From Psychroflexus planctonicus (GTDB taxonomy: Bacteria > Bacteroidota > Bacteroidia > Flavobacteriales > Flavobacteriaceae): DNA of 64,000 nt. Of this stretch, positions 29,317 through 38,012 are shown one piece after another. Numbering within the stretch: position 1 is the first letter of the stretch; each line of letters begins with the position of its first letter. The DNA lies in the NCBI RefSeq assembly GCF_014640195.1, contig NZ_BMGM01000011.1, positions 62,001 through 126,000 on the forward strand. Direction: 5' to 3'. The notes beneath the pieces were generated by a model that did not search any database, had not been told where the DNA came from, and worked only from the letters and a program-made list of their open reading frames with translations. The position numbers and the translations under genes were made by a program.

Positions 29317-30020
29317 TTTCTGTCTTGTAAAGCAAATACTTTTCGCATGAGATCTGTTTTTCGCATGCCGATGCTTTCTCTTATTTGTTTTTCTTCAATT
29401 TCTAGCATTACAAAAACACCTTTTAGTGCTTCTTGTGTAACATAATCGGTTAAATCTGGATTTACATTTTGTGTTAATGGAATTTGATTATAGCGGTTAA
29501 TCATATTAGTCCAAACTTGGTCTGCTCCTACTTTAGCAAAGCTATTTTCAATTATAGGTTGAAAGCGTTGGTACAATTCATTTTGCGTTTGTGTTTTTAG
29601 ATAATTTGTTGCAGCCACATCCTTACCCAATAAAATATCTCTTGCATCGGTAATGCTTAAATCTCGAATGGCATTTAAAAATATGGGAGTTGCTTCTGAA
29701 ACTGCATCCTCAGCTGCACGATTCAGCATTTTAATTCCTTCGTCTGCTAAATTTCCCAACCCAACATTTCGTAATGTATTATCTAATCTTTTAAGTTCGT
29801 CGGGAAGAGTGATTTTTACCAAATCATTATTCAAAAAGCCATTTTCATTGGCCAAATCACTCACACGGTCTTGAACTCCTTGACGCAAAGCTTGCTTTAG
29901 TCCAGAAGAAATATCAGCATTAGTAAGGGTTTGATCTTGCATTGCTTCATCAGCAATCTGTTGTAATTCTGCACAAGAACTGGCAAAAATTATACACATA
30001 CATAAAATAATTCTTTTCAT
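29313..30020 (-). CDS. DUF4197 lipoprotein
   Basis: A 235-residue lipoprotein with lipobox IFASSC (cysteine at 16). The body is helical and matches DUF4197: SSGLKQALRQGVQDRVSDLA, LPDELKRLDNTLRNVGLG, FLNAIRDLSITDARDILLG and the C-terminal EEKQIRESIGMRKTDLMRKVF. Function unknown. The start overlaps the aroK stop by 4 nt (ATGA), so they form an operon. Confidence 0.87.
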   Translation of the reverse strand: MKRIILCMCIIFASSCAELQQIADEAMQDQTLTNADISSGLKQALRQGVQDRVSDLANENGFLNNDLVKITLPDELKRLDNTLRNVGLGNLADEGIKMLNRAAEDAVSEATPIFLNAIRDLSITDARDILLGKDVAATNYLKTQTQNELYQRFQPIIENSFAKVGADQVWTNMINRYNQIPLTQNVNPDLTDYVTQEALKGVFVMLEIEEKQIRESIGMRKTDLMRKVFALQDRN

Positions 30021-30550
30021 TTGTTATTCATTTTAAGATTAATAGTTTCTATAATTTGTGTCATATTTAGATTTGAAACCTCTACAATATGTTTTGCTTG
30101 TAAATAAAAAAACTGACGTTCAAATAGATGTTTTCTAATGAATTCTTCTAAACCAAATAAATCTTGATAATGCGAAATAAGCGGTCGGCTTTCTTTCTCT
30201 TCCCATAATCTTTCTAAAAGAGTTTGTATATTTTGTTTCAAGTAAAATGATGTTGTATTCTCTTGTTGATTAATCAATTCCATATTATTGTAATAACATG
30301 GAGTTCCTCCACCAAGAGCGAGAACAAGATTTTCATGTTCTGAATTATCTAAAACTTCTTTTAAGCATTCATTTTCTATTTTTCGAAAAAAGATTTCTCC
30401 TTTCTGCTGAAATATTTCGGAAATGTTCATCTGTAATTTAGTTTCAATGTAATGATCTAAGTCAACAAATTGAATTTGAAGATGCTTGGCTAACTCCTTA
30501 CCAACACTTGATTTTCCTGACGACATATAACCTAATAGAACAATTTTCAA
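30017..30550 (-). CDS. aroK: shikimate kinase
   Basis: Phosphorylates shikimate in the chorismate pathway, 177 residues. Walker A is GYMSSGKSS (lysine 13), followed by the shikimate-binding FVDLDHYIE, FRKIENE, ALGGGTPCY and the lid arginine in EEKESRPL. The start codon is TTG; the next ATG would remove the P-loop. A TAAATTTG box lies 40 nt upstream. It is translationally coupled to the DUF4197 lipoprotein gene. Confidence 0.92.
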   Translation of the reverse strand: MKIVLLGYMSSGKSSVGKELAKHLQIQFVDLDHYIETKLQMNISEIFQQKGEIFFRKIENECLKEVLDNSEHENLVLALGGGTPCYYNNMELINQQENTTSFYLKQNIQTLLERLWEEKESRPLISHYQDLFGLEEFIRKHLFERQFFYLQAKHIVEVSNLNMTQIIETINLKMNNK

Positions 30551-30589
30551 AGCTTAAATTTTTAATATGAAACAACTTATAAAAAGCAT

Positions 30590-30597
30590 CAAATTTA
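30590..30597 (-). promoter_or_regulatory. -7 box of aroK
   Basis: Minus strand TAAATTTG, exact TAnnTTTG match. Confidence 0.5.
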
Positions 30598-30632
30598 AAG
30601 CATTTTTTACTTGATAATACGAAAATACATAC

Positions 30633-30640
30633 TATATTTG
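30633..30640 (+). promoter_or_regulatory. promoter of the tRNA cluster
   Basis: TATATTTG with TTG 20 nt upstream (30610-30612), a full Bacteroidota consensus. It is placed 29 nt before the first tRNA-Lys. Confidence 0.75.
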
Positions 30641-30669
30641 CACCCGCAAAAAGTGGATACTTTTTTCAT

Positions 30670-30742
30670 GATCTGGTAGCTCAGTTGGTAGAGCATCTCC
30701 CTTTTAAGGAGAGGGTCCTGGGTTCGAGCCCCAGCCAGATCA
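30670..30742 (+). tRNA. tRNA-Lys (anticodon TTT), copy 1
   Basis: A 73-nt cloverleaf: acceptor GATCTGG/CCAGATC, D-arm GCTC/GAGC, anticodon arm TCTCC-CTTTTAA-GGAGA with TTT, T-arm CTGGG/CCCAG. CCA is not encoded. It is identical to the copy at 30875. Confidence 0.97.
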
Positions 30743-30763
30743 CAAATTTATGTTCTGATTTTG

Positions 30764-30842
30764 TTGGGCGAGAAGTCTATGCTGAGCGAAACCTTTGGGT
30801 TGAGCCGAAGTAAGCCCCAGCCAGATCACAAATTTATGTTCT
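30764..30842 (+). repeat. degenerate third tRNA-Lys 3' segment with its flank
   Basis: A 30-nt block covering the last 16 nt of the tRNA-Lys gene plus 14 nt of flank (AGCCCCAGCCAGATCACA...TGTTCT) at 30727-30756 is repeated exactly at 30813-30842. The sequence before it (TTTGGGTTGAGCC, 30793-30805) resembles an expanded T-arm, and the sequence before that (GAGAAGTCTATGCTGAGCG) looks like flavobacterial intergenic repeat DNA. It cannot fold as a tRNA. Confidence 0.7.
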
Positions 30843-30874
30843 AAAGTTGATTATTCAATTTTTTTTATTTACAA

Positions 30875-30947
30875 GATCTGGTAGCTCAGTTGGTAGAGCA
30901 TCTCCCTTTTAAGGAGAGGGTCCTGGGTTCGAGCCCCAGCCAGATCA
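30875..30947 (+). tRNA. tRNA-Lys (anticodon TTT), copy 2
   Basis: Same 73-nt gene as at 30670 with no differences in the mature part. It is followed at 30951 by a terminator-like hairpin. Confidence 0.97.
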
Positions 30948-30950
30948 CAA

Positions 30951-30976
30951 ACCTCCGTTAATAATTGGGGGTTTTT
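30951..30976 (+). terminator. weak terminator after tRNA-Lys
   Basis: Arms ACCTCC (30951-30956) and GGGGGT (30967-30972, one G-T pair) with TTTTT after. A second hairpin, CCCAG-TTTAT-CTGGG, follows at 30988-31002 without a U-tail. Confidence 0.5.
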
Positions 30977-31010
30977 AGTTATAAATCCCCAGTTTATCTG
31001 GGAAATATAT

Positions 31011-31094
31011 GCCCAGGTGCTGGAATTGGTAGACAGGCATGGTTGAGGGCCATGTGTCCATTAGGGCGTGCGGGTTCAAGTCCCGCTCTGGGCA
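31011..31094 (+). tRNA. tRNA-Leu (anticodon GAG)
   Basis: An 84-nt class II tRNA: acceptor GCCCAGG/TCTGGGC, anticodon arm CATGG-TTGAGGG-CCATG with GAG, a long variable arm and T-arm GCGGG/CCCGC. It lies downstream of tRNA-Lys and may be co-transcribed. Confidence 0.95.
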
Positions 31095-31113
31095 CTTTAT
31101 TCACAAAATAGTT

Positions 31114-31121
31114 TATATTTG
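31114..31121 (+). promoter_or_regulatory. -7 box of the lipoprotein gene at 31136
   Basis: TATATTTG, exact TAnnTTTG match, 14 nt before the ATG. Confidence 0.6.
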
Positions 31122-31135
31122 AGTTTTAAAATTTT

Positions 31136-31699
31136 ATGAAACTCTTAAAACTTCTTACTTTTTTCATTTTAATTATCTCTAGCTTAGTTTCTTGCGGGAA
31201 ACTTCCTACTCCAAGCCAAGCGGTTCCATTATACAAAGACCAATTGCATTTAATGAATGGGTATTACGAAATTAATCCATATGAAAGTGCATATAGTTTT
31301 GAAGGAATTCCGTTGGATGAAGTTTTTGAGATGGAAATACCTCAGCAAGTAAATTTCATTCAATTGGAGTTTATCGACAAAAAAACACTGCAAATAAGCT
31401 ATGAACATGCAGGGAAAACTTACATCAAGCAAATTAAAGGAAAGCACAAACAAGGTGGTTTCTATTTACATAAAACTTGGGGAGCTTTGGGTGTGCCACC
31501 ATTAGTTTGGTTGCAATGGAACAATGGCAAACGTATTTTTATGGGAAACGACGATAACTTAATATTTGACATCAGTAAAAACGAAAGTGCTCTTATTTTT
31601 GGCTTCAACAACCAAAGAATAGAACGGGAAATTATTTTTTACGATCGACTTTACGAAAAATTTTATACTGGCAAACCCAAAGCAACTGTAATTGATTAA
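31136..31699 (+). CDS. lipoprotein of unknown function
   Basis: A 187-residue lipoprotein with signal peptide and lipobox SSLVSCGK (cysteine at 20). I do not recognise a family. The body is beta-rich with several aromatic motifs (GYYEINPYESAYSF, GGFYLHKTWGALGVPPLVWLQW, GNDDNLIFDISKNESALIFG). It lies alone between tRNA-Leu and the convergent T9SS protein, with its own promoter. Confidence 0.75.
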   Translation: MKLLKLLTFFILIISSLVSCGKLPTPSQAVPLYKDQLHLMNGYYEINPYESAYSFEGIPLDEVFEMEIPQQVNFIQLEFIDKKTLQISYEHAGKTYIKQIKGKHKQGGFYLHKTWGALGVPPLVWLQWNNGKRIFMGNDDNLIFDISKNESALIFGFNNQRIEREIIFYDRLYEKFYTGKPKATVID

Positions 31700-31742
31700 G
31701 TGAAATTTTTAATTTCAATTCTGAGCTAGATAAGTTTATATT

Positions 31743-33158
31743 TTAGTTTTTAATAATTTTTTGAGCTATTGTATTACCATTTTCAGTTACAATCTTCAAA
31801 AGGTAAATTCCTTTTTCAAATTCGGTTAAATCGATGGTTTTTGATTTATGCGTGCTAATTAACCTTCCATTTAGAGTATAAATTCGTGCAAAATCAAAAT
31901 CATCTAAAATAATATTCAACTTGTTACTTGCTGGGTTAGGATAAATGCTAAGGCTTTGTTGTAAGTTTACTTCATTAACACTAAGTGGTTGTTGAAATTC
32001 AAATGCACCCATGTCAATTATATTGTTGTCAATTCTGGGGTTGCCAACGATGTCTAAATCTGGAATATTTAAGCCGGAAGTATCAGGGATTCCTGAATCT
32101 ATACAAGGAGAAGTGTTTTGCAAAGAAAAATCATCAGAGTTCAAATCTGAAAATAAAGCATTTGAACCTAAAATATTTCCAACTAAATCGTTAACATTAT
32201 CAGGAAATGTAGCATCATCAGTAATACTATTCTGCATTTCAATAATTGCACCTACAGGATTACTGGTTGCGAAGTTCAAATTATTATTTTGAATAATGGA
32301 ATTAAAAATATAGGTATTGGCACCACTTTCAACTCTTATTCCTTGGGAATTTCCTACAATGGTGTTATTTATAATGTAATGATTACCAGCACTAGTGGTA
32401 TACACACCAAAATTATCATTATTGTAGATTAAATTTCCAACCAAATAGACATTTGAGTTAGATGAACGAATCGCAGATACTGCCCCAGAAGAAATAATTG
32501 AATTGTTATAAAATATGTTATTGATCGCATTAAGCGTAGAATCAAAAATTACTAATCCATTAGTTCCATTATCAAAAAATGTATTGTTAGGGATTTCAAA
32601 TGAAGTAGTTACATCGCGAACAAGTAAACCGTTGATATAATTATTTCTAAACTCATTAGATTCAATAGTAATACCTGTCTGAAAAAGACTTATTGCACCA
32701 TTGAAAGAAACAACCGAATTAATTCCTGGTACATTTCTAGTTTCTTTGGCGTATTCTATTATACAATTTTCAAAAGATGAATTGTTATTTGCATTTTCAT
32801 CAATAAGAACACTTCCCCAATATCCTGATGAACCATTACGCGTAAATAATATAGGATTAGAAGCTGAAGCATTTGCTGTAATTGTACCTTGTACTCTTAA
32901 TACACCAACGTTTCCAGCATTATAGTCAAACCAAGATGGAGAAGCTGAAGCAGAACTTGAATTAAATCTAATTTCTACGCCTTCTTCTATGGTTAAAGTT
33001 TCTCCATTTAAGACAATAGCTCTGCCTTCAATTATATAAGGCGAATTTTCAAGGGTCCAATTTCCACTTATAGTTGTATTATCTGGTATTGTAGTTTGTC
33101 CAAAACTATGCAGAATAAAAAGCAACATGAAGATATGTATGCAATTACTTTTTCTCAT
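31743..33158 (-). CDS. T9SS type A parallel beta-helix protein
   Basis: Secreted protein of 471 residues. It has a signal peptide, a right-handed parallel beta-helix rich in Asn ladders (FRNNYINGLLVRD, NNTIVGNSQGIRVESG, NSIIQNNNLNF), then the type A sorting domain near residue 395: SLSIYPNPASNKLNI and KGIYLLKIVTENGNTIAQKIIKN. Such helices occur in polysaccharide lyases and in adhesins; no catalytic residues can be assigned. No neighbouring carbohydrate genes are present. Confidence 0.85.
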   Translation of the reverse strand: MRKSNCIHIFMLLFILHSFGQTTIPDNTTISGNWTLENSPYIIEGRAIVLNGETLTIEEGVEIRFNSSSASASPSWFDYNAGNVGVLRVQGTITANASASNPILFTRNGSSGYWGSVLIDENANNNSSFENCIIEYAKETRNVPGINSVVSFNGAISLFQTGITIESNEFRNNYINGLLVRDVTTSFEIPNNTFFDNGTNGLVIFDSTLNAINNIFYNNSIISSGAVSAIRSSNSNVYLVGNLIYNNDNFGVYTTSAGNHYIINNTIVGNSQGIRVESGANTYIFNSIIQNNNLNFATSNPVGAIIEMQNSITDDATFPDNVNDLVGNILGSNALFSDLNSDDFSLQNTSPCIDSGIPDTSGLNIPDLDIVGNPRIDNNIIDMGAFEFQQPLSVNEVNLQQSLSIYPNPASNKLNIILDDFDFARIYTLNGRLISTHKSKTIDLTEFEKGIYLLKIVTENGNTIAQKIIKN

Positions 33159-33196
33159 CTTTAAAAATTAGGTTGATCTATAATCTATTAAAACAA

Positions 33197-34486
33197 TTAT
33201 TTCAATTCGGGAGCTAAATCTTCTAAAGCTGAAACCGTAAAATCAATATCTTCATAACTCAAAGCATTATTCAAAAAATAACTTTCAAAAGCACTTGGTG
33301 GTAAATAAACTCCACGCTTCAACATGCCATGGAAGTATTTTTTAAAGGTTTCGTTATTCGCTTTAGCAGCACTTTCAAAATCAACTACAGCTTCTTTTTC
33401 AAAATGAACTGATAACATTGAGCCCATTCGGTTAATGGTATGTGGAATTTCGTGTTTTTCTAAAACTTCAGATAAACCTTTATATAAATAAGCACATTTT
33501 TTCTCGAGTTCTTCAAAAATCTCTGGATGTTTATTCAATTCATCTAACATAGCAAAACCCGCAGCCATGGCTAAAGGATTTCCACTTAAAGTTCCAGCTT
33601 GATAAACTGGTCCTTCTGGTGCTAGATGCGACATGATTTCTTTTCGAGCTGCAAAAGCACCAACAGGCAAACCGCCACCAACAACTTTCCCAAAAGTCAC
33701 TATATCTGCCAAAACGCCTAAACGTTCTTGTACTCCACCTTTTGCTAGCCTAAAACCGGTCATCACTTCGTCAAAAACTAATAAGATTTGATGTTCATCG
33801 CATAATTTTCGTAAACCTTCTAAAAATCCTTTATTTGGAATGATACAGCCCATGTTTCCAGGAACGGGTTCTACAATAATACAGGCAATGTCATTTTGGT
33901 TGGCTTTTATAATTTTTTCAACTTGAGCTAAATCATTGTAATTAGCTAGTAAAGTATCTTTTGCTGTTCCTTTGGTTACGCCCGGACTGTTGGGTGCACC
34001 AAAAGTTACCGCTCCACTACCCGCTTGGATTAAAAATGAATCGGAATGACCGTGATAACATCCCGCAAATTTGATGATTTTATCTTTACCTGTGTAACCA
34101 CGGGCTAAGCGAACTGCACTCATACAGGCTTCTGTCCCGCTATTTACAAAACGAATTTTATCTATCCCGGGAACCATTTCAACAGCTAATTTTGCTATTT
34201 TGGTTTCTAACTCAGTAGGAATTCCAAAAGAAGTCCCGTCTTTGGCTTTTTCGATTACCGCTTCAATTACAGGTTGGTGGGCATGACCCAAAATCATAGG
34301 TCCCCAAGATGAAATATAATCGATTAATCGGTTTCCGTCTTCATCGTATAAATAGGCTCCTTTGGCTCTTTTCACAAAAATAGGATCACCGCCTACCGAG
34401 TTAAAAGCACGAACAGGTGAGTTTACGCCACCAGGAATATATTTTTTAGCTTCATTGAATAATGCACTACTTCTTTTGTAAATCAT
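33197..34486 (-). CDS. hemL: glutamate-1-semialdehyde 2,1-aminomutase
   Basis: Converts glutamate-1-semialdehyde to 5-aminolevulinate in heme synthesis, 429 residues, the usual length. Seen: [10 protein letters not shown] at the substrate site, [16 protein letters not shown] for PLP phosphate, YHGHSD, the PLP aspartate in [12 protein letters not shown] and the Schiff-base lysine in [15 protein letters not shown]. It is last in a minus-strand operon and overlaps the glucosaminidase gene by 4 nt. Confidence 0.95.
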   Translation of the reverse strand: MIYKRSSALFNEAKKYIPGGVNSPVRAFNSVGGDPIFVKRAKGAYLYDEDGNRLIDYISSWGPMILGHAHQPVIEAVIEKAKDGTSFGIPTELETKIAKLAVEMVPGIDKIRFVNSGTEACMSAVRLARGYTGKDKIIKFAGCYHGHSDSFLIQAGSGAVTFGAPNSPGVTKGTAKDTLLANYNDLAQVEKIIKANQNDIACIIVEPVPGNMGCIIPNKGFLEGLRKLCDEHQILLVFDEVMTGFRLAKGGVQERLGVLADIVTFGKVVGGGLPVGAFAARKEIMSHLAPEGPVYQAGTLSGNPLAMAAGFAMLDELNKHPEIFEELEKKCAYLYKGLSEVLEKHEIPHTINRMGSMLSVHFEKEAVVDFESAAKANNETFKKYFHGMLKRGVYLPPSAFESYFLNNALSYEDIDFTVSALEDLAPELK

Positions 34487-35379
34487 TTCTTGTTAAGGGG
34501 TTTTAAATATAATTTTTGACCGATGTTTAAATTATCACTTTCTAATTGATTGAGTTGTTTTAACTCATCTACGGTCAAATTAAATTGTGTTGAAATTTTA
34601 TATAAGGTATCACCTGCTTTTACATAATATACACTAGTTGTGGTGTCTACTTTGTTTTTGGGCTTAGGAAAATTAGGTGGCGGCGTACCGTTTACCACTT
34701 CTGCGTCTAATTCATGTAAATGAAAACGCTCGATTAAACTAATTAACTTATCCGGATACTTTCTGTCGGTAGCATAACCTGCTCTTCTAAGTCCTTTTGC
34801 CCAAGCTTTGTAATCGGTTATTTTATAATCGAACAAAAATGCATATCGCGGTCTTTCGTACAAAAACAAAGAATGGTCTCTAAACGAATATTTAGGATCT
34901 TTGTATTTTCTGAAACATTCTTGCAATTCGTCATCATCATGATATACTTTTTCGCCTTCCCATCCATTGCATTTTATACCAAAATGATTGTTAGAACGTG
35001 TAGTTAAATTGCCTTGACCTGAGCCTGATTCTAAAATTCCCTGCGCAATAGTTATGCTCGCTGGAATTCCATACAAACGCATTTCTTCTTGAGCAATTCC
35101 AGAATATTGCCAGATATAGGCTTCAACTGGATTGCTAAAGGCGGGTTTATCATCTGTTGTTTTAGGTGTTTTTTCTTGCTTTGTTTGATTTTCTACTTGA
35201 CTTTCGTCTTTAGTTTTTGGGTCTACTTTTTCAATTTCATTAGAAGTAGTCTGCGTTGTTTTTGAAGAATTTCTATGGCTAGAAACTTTCTTCTTTGTAC
35301 CACATGAAATAATCATTGAAACTAAAAGAAGTGCGATTATACACGCTTTAAAGACTTTAAATATTGAGTTGATTTTCAC
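34483..35379 (-). CDS. glucosaminidase lipoprotein with LysM domain
   Basis: Peptidoglycan hydrolase of 298 residues. It has a lipobox (SMIISCG), a low-complexity linker rich in Lys/Thr/Glu, an N-acetylglucosaminidase (FlgJ/GH73) domain with the [12 protein letters not shown] and [13 protein letters not shown] motifs, then one C-terminal LysM ([19 protein letters not shown]...IGQKLYL). It cleaves the glycan strand of peptidoglycan. It overlaps hemL and the PLP desulfhydrase gene by 4 nt each, so the three are translationally coupled. Confidence 0.92.
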   Translation of the reverse strand: MKINSIFKVFKACIIALLLVSMIISCGTKKKVSSHRNSSKTTQTTSNEIEKVDPKTKDESQVENQTKQEKTPKTTDDKPAFSNPVEAYIWQYSGIAQEEMRLYGIPASITIAQGILESGSGQGNLTTRSNNHFGIKCNGWEGEKVYHDDDELQECFRKYKDPKYSFRDHSLFLYERPRYAFLFDYKITDYKAWAKGLRRAGYATDRKYPDKLISLIERFHLHELDAEVVNGTPPPNFPKPKNKVDTTTSVYYVKAGDTLYKISTQFNLTVDELKQLNQLESDNLNIGQKLYLKPLNKK

Positions 35380-36320
35380 TTGATTTTGATAAGTTGAGAA
35401 TTCGAATTTGCTAATTTTTTATTCATACTTTCAACTCCTTGGAGTCCACCTGTATGAATTGCTAAAATACGAGTATTTTCTGAAAAAAAACCCGATTTTA
35501 TGAGTTGAAACACTCCAAAAAGCATTTTACCCGTATAAATGGGATCTAAAGGAATTTGATAGGAAGCATAAAAGGAATTGATAAACCGAATTAAATCTGC
35601 GGAAACTTTAGCATAACCCCCAAAATGAAAGTCGATATTCAACTTCCAGTTTTCCTTTTTTGTCCATTTACTGATTTCCTGATTTAAAAAATCTCCTTTT
35701 AAAGCCGAAAAAGCCAAAACTTGTTGCTGCTTAGTTGAAGCTTCAATGAGTCCAGCTACCGTTCCACCTGTTCCAGAAGAACAACAAATTACATCGAAGG
35801 ATGCATCTTCTTCATTAATAATTTCTTTACAGCCTTGTATGGCTAAAGCATTGGTTCCACCTTCAGGAATAACATATACTTCACCAAACATAGTTTGGTA
35901 ATTCGCTAACTGTTCGGGTGAATCTTTTTTTCGGTAATTTTCTCGTGTTTCAAAATAAAACTGCATTCCGTTTTGATGCGCATATGCTAAAGTTGCATTT
36001 TCTTTTAAAATTTCAGGGAAATTTTTAGCCAATTCGTCTCCGCGAATAATGCCAATGCTCTCTAATCCACACAAACGAGCCGCTTCAGCTGTTGCTGCAA
36101 TATGGTTGGAAAAAGCACCGCCAAAAGTGAGCAGCTTGGTTTTTCCTTCTTTTTGGGCTTTTAGAAGACTGTATTTTAATTTTCTGAATTTATTTCCGGA
36201 GATAACGGGATGAATTTCATCTTCGCGTTTCAACCACAGTTCTATTCCATTAGCTTCATCTTTACAAACCAACTGATTTCTACTTTTGTGTATTTCAGAA
36301 AAAAAAGATGCCGTTTTCAA
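35376..36320 (-). CDS. ACC deaminase / D-cysteine desulfhydrase family PLP enzyme
   Basis: Fold-type II PLP enzyme of 314 residues. The PLP lysine is in ISGNKFRKL (K44), the carboxylate-binding loop is GGAFSNHIAATA and the phosphate loop CCSSGTGGT. Substrate could be D-cysteine or aminocyclopropane carboxylate; D-cysteine desulfhydrase is more usual in this phylum. It lies 3 nt after guaD and overlaps the glucosaminidase gene by 4 nt. Confidence 0.87.
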   Translation of the reverse strand: MKTASFFSEIHKSRNQLVCKDEANGIELWLKREDEIHPVISGNKFRKLKYSLLKAQKEGKTKLLTFGGAFSNHIAATAEAARLCGLESIGIIRGDELAKNFPEILKENATLAYAHQNGMQFYFETRENYRKKDSPEQLANYQTMFGEVYVIPEGGTNALAIQGCKEIINEEDASFDVICCSSGTGGTVAGLIEASTKQQQVLAFSALKGDFLNQEISKWTKKENWKLNIDFHFGGYAKVSADLIRFINSFYASYQIPLDPIYTGKMLFGVFQLIKSGFFSENTRILAIHTGGLQGVESMNKKLANSNSQLIKIK

Positions 36321-36323
36321 GAT

Positions 36324-37688
36324 TTATAATTTTACAGGATTTCCCATAATAAAGGTTTCTTCTATCACTCGATCGTCTCCTAAAATTTGTAAGGCGAATA
36401 ATTTTTCTTCTAAGGTAAAACTGTTTTCTATTCTGAGCTTTAATAAATCGGTAGCTTTCCAATCTATAACTATAAAATCCGCTTCTTTACCTGTTTCAAA
36501 ATTGCCAATTGCATGGTCTAAATGAAGCGCTTTTGCACCACCCAAGGTAGCTAAGTAAAACGACTTCAACGCAGATAGTGGCTTTATATCTGAAGGATTT
36601 TTAGCATAGGCTTTTCTTAATTGAGTTACTTTATAGGCTTCATTTAAGGTTTGTAAAATACTAAAACTCGTGCCAGCGCCCACATCGGTTCCTACGCCTA
36701 CGCGAATATTTAATTCTTCTGCTTTTTGCAAATTGAATAATCCGCTACCTAAAAATAAGTTGGATGTAGGACAAAAAGCAAGACTACAATCGTGTTGCTT
36801 CAATTGCTCCCATTCGTCTTCTTCTAAATGAATAGCATGCGCAAAAACAGCGCGTTTTTGTAGTAAGTTGGCTTGTTGATAAACATCTAAATAGCCATTG
36901 CTTTCGGGAAATAAGGCTTTTGTAAATTCTACTTCTGCTTTATTTTCAGATAGATGCGTATGCAAATAGACATCAGGAAATTCCTTTAATAATCTGCCGG
37001 CTTCTTGAAGTTGTTCTGGGCTTGAAGTAATGGCAAAACGGGGTGTTACTGCGTACAGCAAACGTTCTTTTTTATGCCATTTTTCAATGAGTTTTTTAGA
37101 ATCTTCATAACTGGACTTTGCTGTATCTAAAAGTTCATCTGGCGCATTGCGGTCCATCATTACTTTCCCGCAAATCATGCGTAAGTTGAACTGTTTTGCT
37201 TTTTCAAAAAAAGCATCAACCGACTGGGGATGCACCGTGCCAAAAACCAATGCGGTGGTGGTTCCATTTTTTAAGAGTTGCTTCAAAAAGAAATCGGCTA
37301 CTTCACTGGCATGGTTTTTATCCTTAAATTTGATTTCAGTTGGAAATGTATACGTATTCAACCATTCTAAAAGCTCTTCGCCATGAGCGGCAATCATTTC
37401 GGTTTGTGGATAATGAATGTGCGTATCTACAAAACCAGGCATAATTAATTTACCTGAATAATCTTCGAAAGTGGCATCAGGATGTGAAGTTTGAAAAGCT
37501 TCAAAAGTAGTTAGCGATTTTACTTTTCCGTTTTCAACAGTTAAGATTCCGTGTTCAATAAATTGATAGGCTTCGGATTCTATATTTGGGTCTTCCATAA
37601 AATGAAAAAAGGAAGCGCGTATGTGTTTTTCTTGAGCGAAGGTTGTTGACATAAAGAATACTAAAATGAGTTGAAATATCCGTTTCAT
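36324..37688 (-). CDS. guaD: guanine deaminase
   Basis: Amidohydrolase converting guanine to xanthine. The zinc ligands are in VDTHIHYPQTEM, LHTHLSENKAE and AHAIHLEEDEW; other family marks are FPTEIKFKD and the C-terminal DFIVIDW. The ATG at 37688 gives 454 residues and a startling N-terminus: MKRIFQLILVFFMSTTFAQ reads as a signal peptide, unexpected for a cytoplasmic purine enzyme. The ATG at 37652 (MSTTFAQEKH) would remove most of it. The promoter box ends 4 nt before the first ATG, which does not settle the matter. It heads a four-gene operon. Confidence 0.86.
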   Translation of the reverse strand: MKRIFQLILVFFMSTTFAQEKHIRASFFHFMEDPNIESEAYQFIEHGILTVENGKVKSLTTFEAFQTSHPDATFEDYSGKLIMPGFVDTHIHYPQTEMIAAHGEELLEWLNTYTFPTEIKFKDKNHASEVADFFLKQLLKNGTTTALVFGTVHPQSVDAFFEKAKQFNLRMICGKVMMDRNAPDELLDTAKSSYEDSKKLIEKWHKKERLLYAVTPRFAITSSPEQLQEAGRLLKEFPDVYLHTHLSENKAEVEFTKALFPESNGYLDVYQQANLLQKRAVFAHAIHLEEDEWEQLKQHDCSLAFCPTSNLFLGSGLFNLQKAEELNIRVGVGTDVGAGTSFSILQTLNEAYKVTQLRKAYAKNPSDIKPLSALKSFYLATLGGAKALHLDHAIGNFETGKEADFIVIDWKATDLLKLRIENSFTLEEKLFALQILGDDRVIEETFIMGNPVKL

Positions 37689-37692
37689 CAAG

Positions 37693-37700
37693 CGAAAATA
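37693..37700 (-). promoter_or_regulatory. -7-like box of the guaD operon
   Basis: Minus strand TATTTTCG, one mismatch to TAnnTTTG, 4 nt before the ATG at 37688 and 40 nt before the alternative ATG at 37652. Confidence 0.45.
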
Positions 37701-37727
37701 CACAAATGCTTGATGATATTAAAAATC

Positions 37728-37755
37728 CCTGCAAGGTTTCAGAAACTTTGCAGGG
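37728..37755. repeat. CCCTGCAAG palindrome between divergent genes
   Basis: Imperfect hairpin CCCTGCAAGGTTT/AAACTTTGCAGGG with one G-T pair. The same core forms the terminator at 14906, but here it lies upstream of both flanking genes (guaD left, DUF5522 right) and so terminates neither. Confidence 0.6.
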
Positions 37756-37838
37756 TTGAAAAAATAATATTTTAAAAAATACTCAATGAAGAATTACTAA
37801 AATTTAGCCAGTATGATGACATAAGATTGAAGAATCCT

Positions 37839-37846
37839 TATTTTTG
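37839..37846 (+). promoter_or_regulatory. -7 box at the DUF5522 start
   Basis: TATTTTTG, exact TAnnTTTG match, ending 4 nt before the ATG at 37851. Confidence 0.5.
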
Positions 37847-37850
37847 TGAA

Positions 37851-38012
37851 ATGACTTTTAAGAAAAAACACATTCCGTTGGAAGATGGAGACTATTATTT
37901 AACTCCAGAAGGCTACCGATGTTTTACTGAACAATACCACTTAAAGCGTGGTTATTGCTGCAAAAGCGGATGCCGACATTGCCCATACGGATTTGATAAA
38001 AAAACAGAATAA
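37851..38012 (+). CDS. DUF5522 cysteine-rich small protein
   Basis: A 53-residue protein with the DUF5522 pattern: EDGDYYLTPEGYRCFTEQYH, then KRGYCCKSGCRHCPYGF with four clustered cysteines (CCxxxCxxC) that could bind zinc or an iron-sulfur cluster. ATG at 37851 is chosen; an in-frame TTG 24 nt upstream precedes the promoter box and is unlikely. The stop codon is directly followed by the hutU ATG, so the two are coupled. Function unknown. Confidence 0.82.
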   Translation: MTFKKKHIPLEDGDYYLTPEGYRCFTEQYHLKRGYCCKSGCRHCPYGFDKKTE

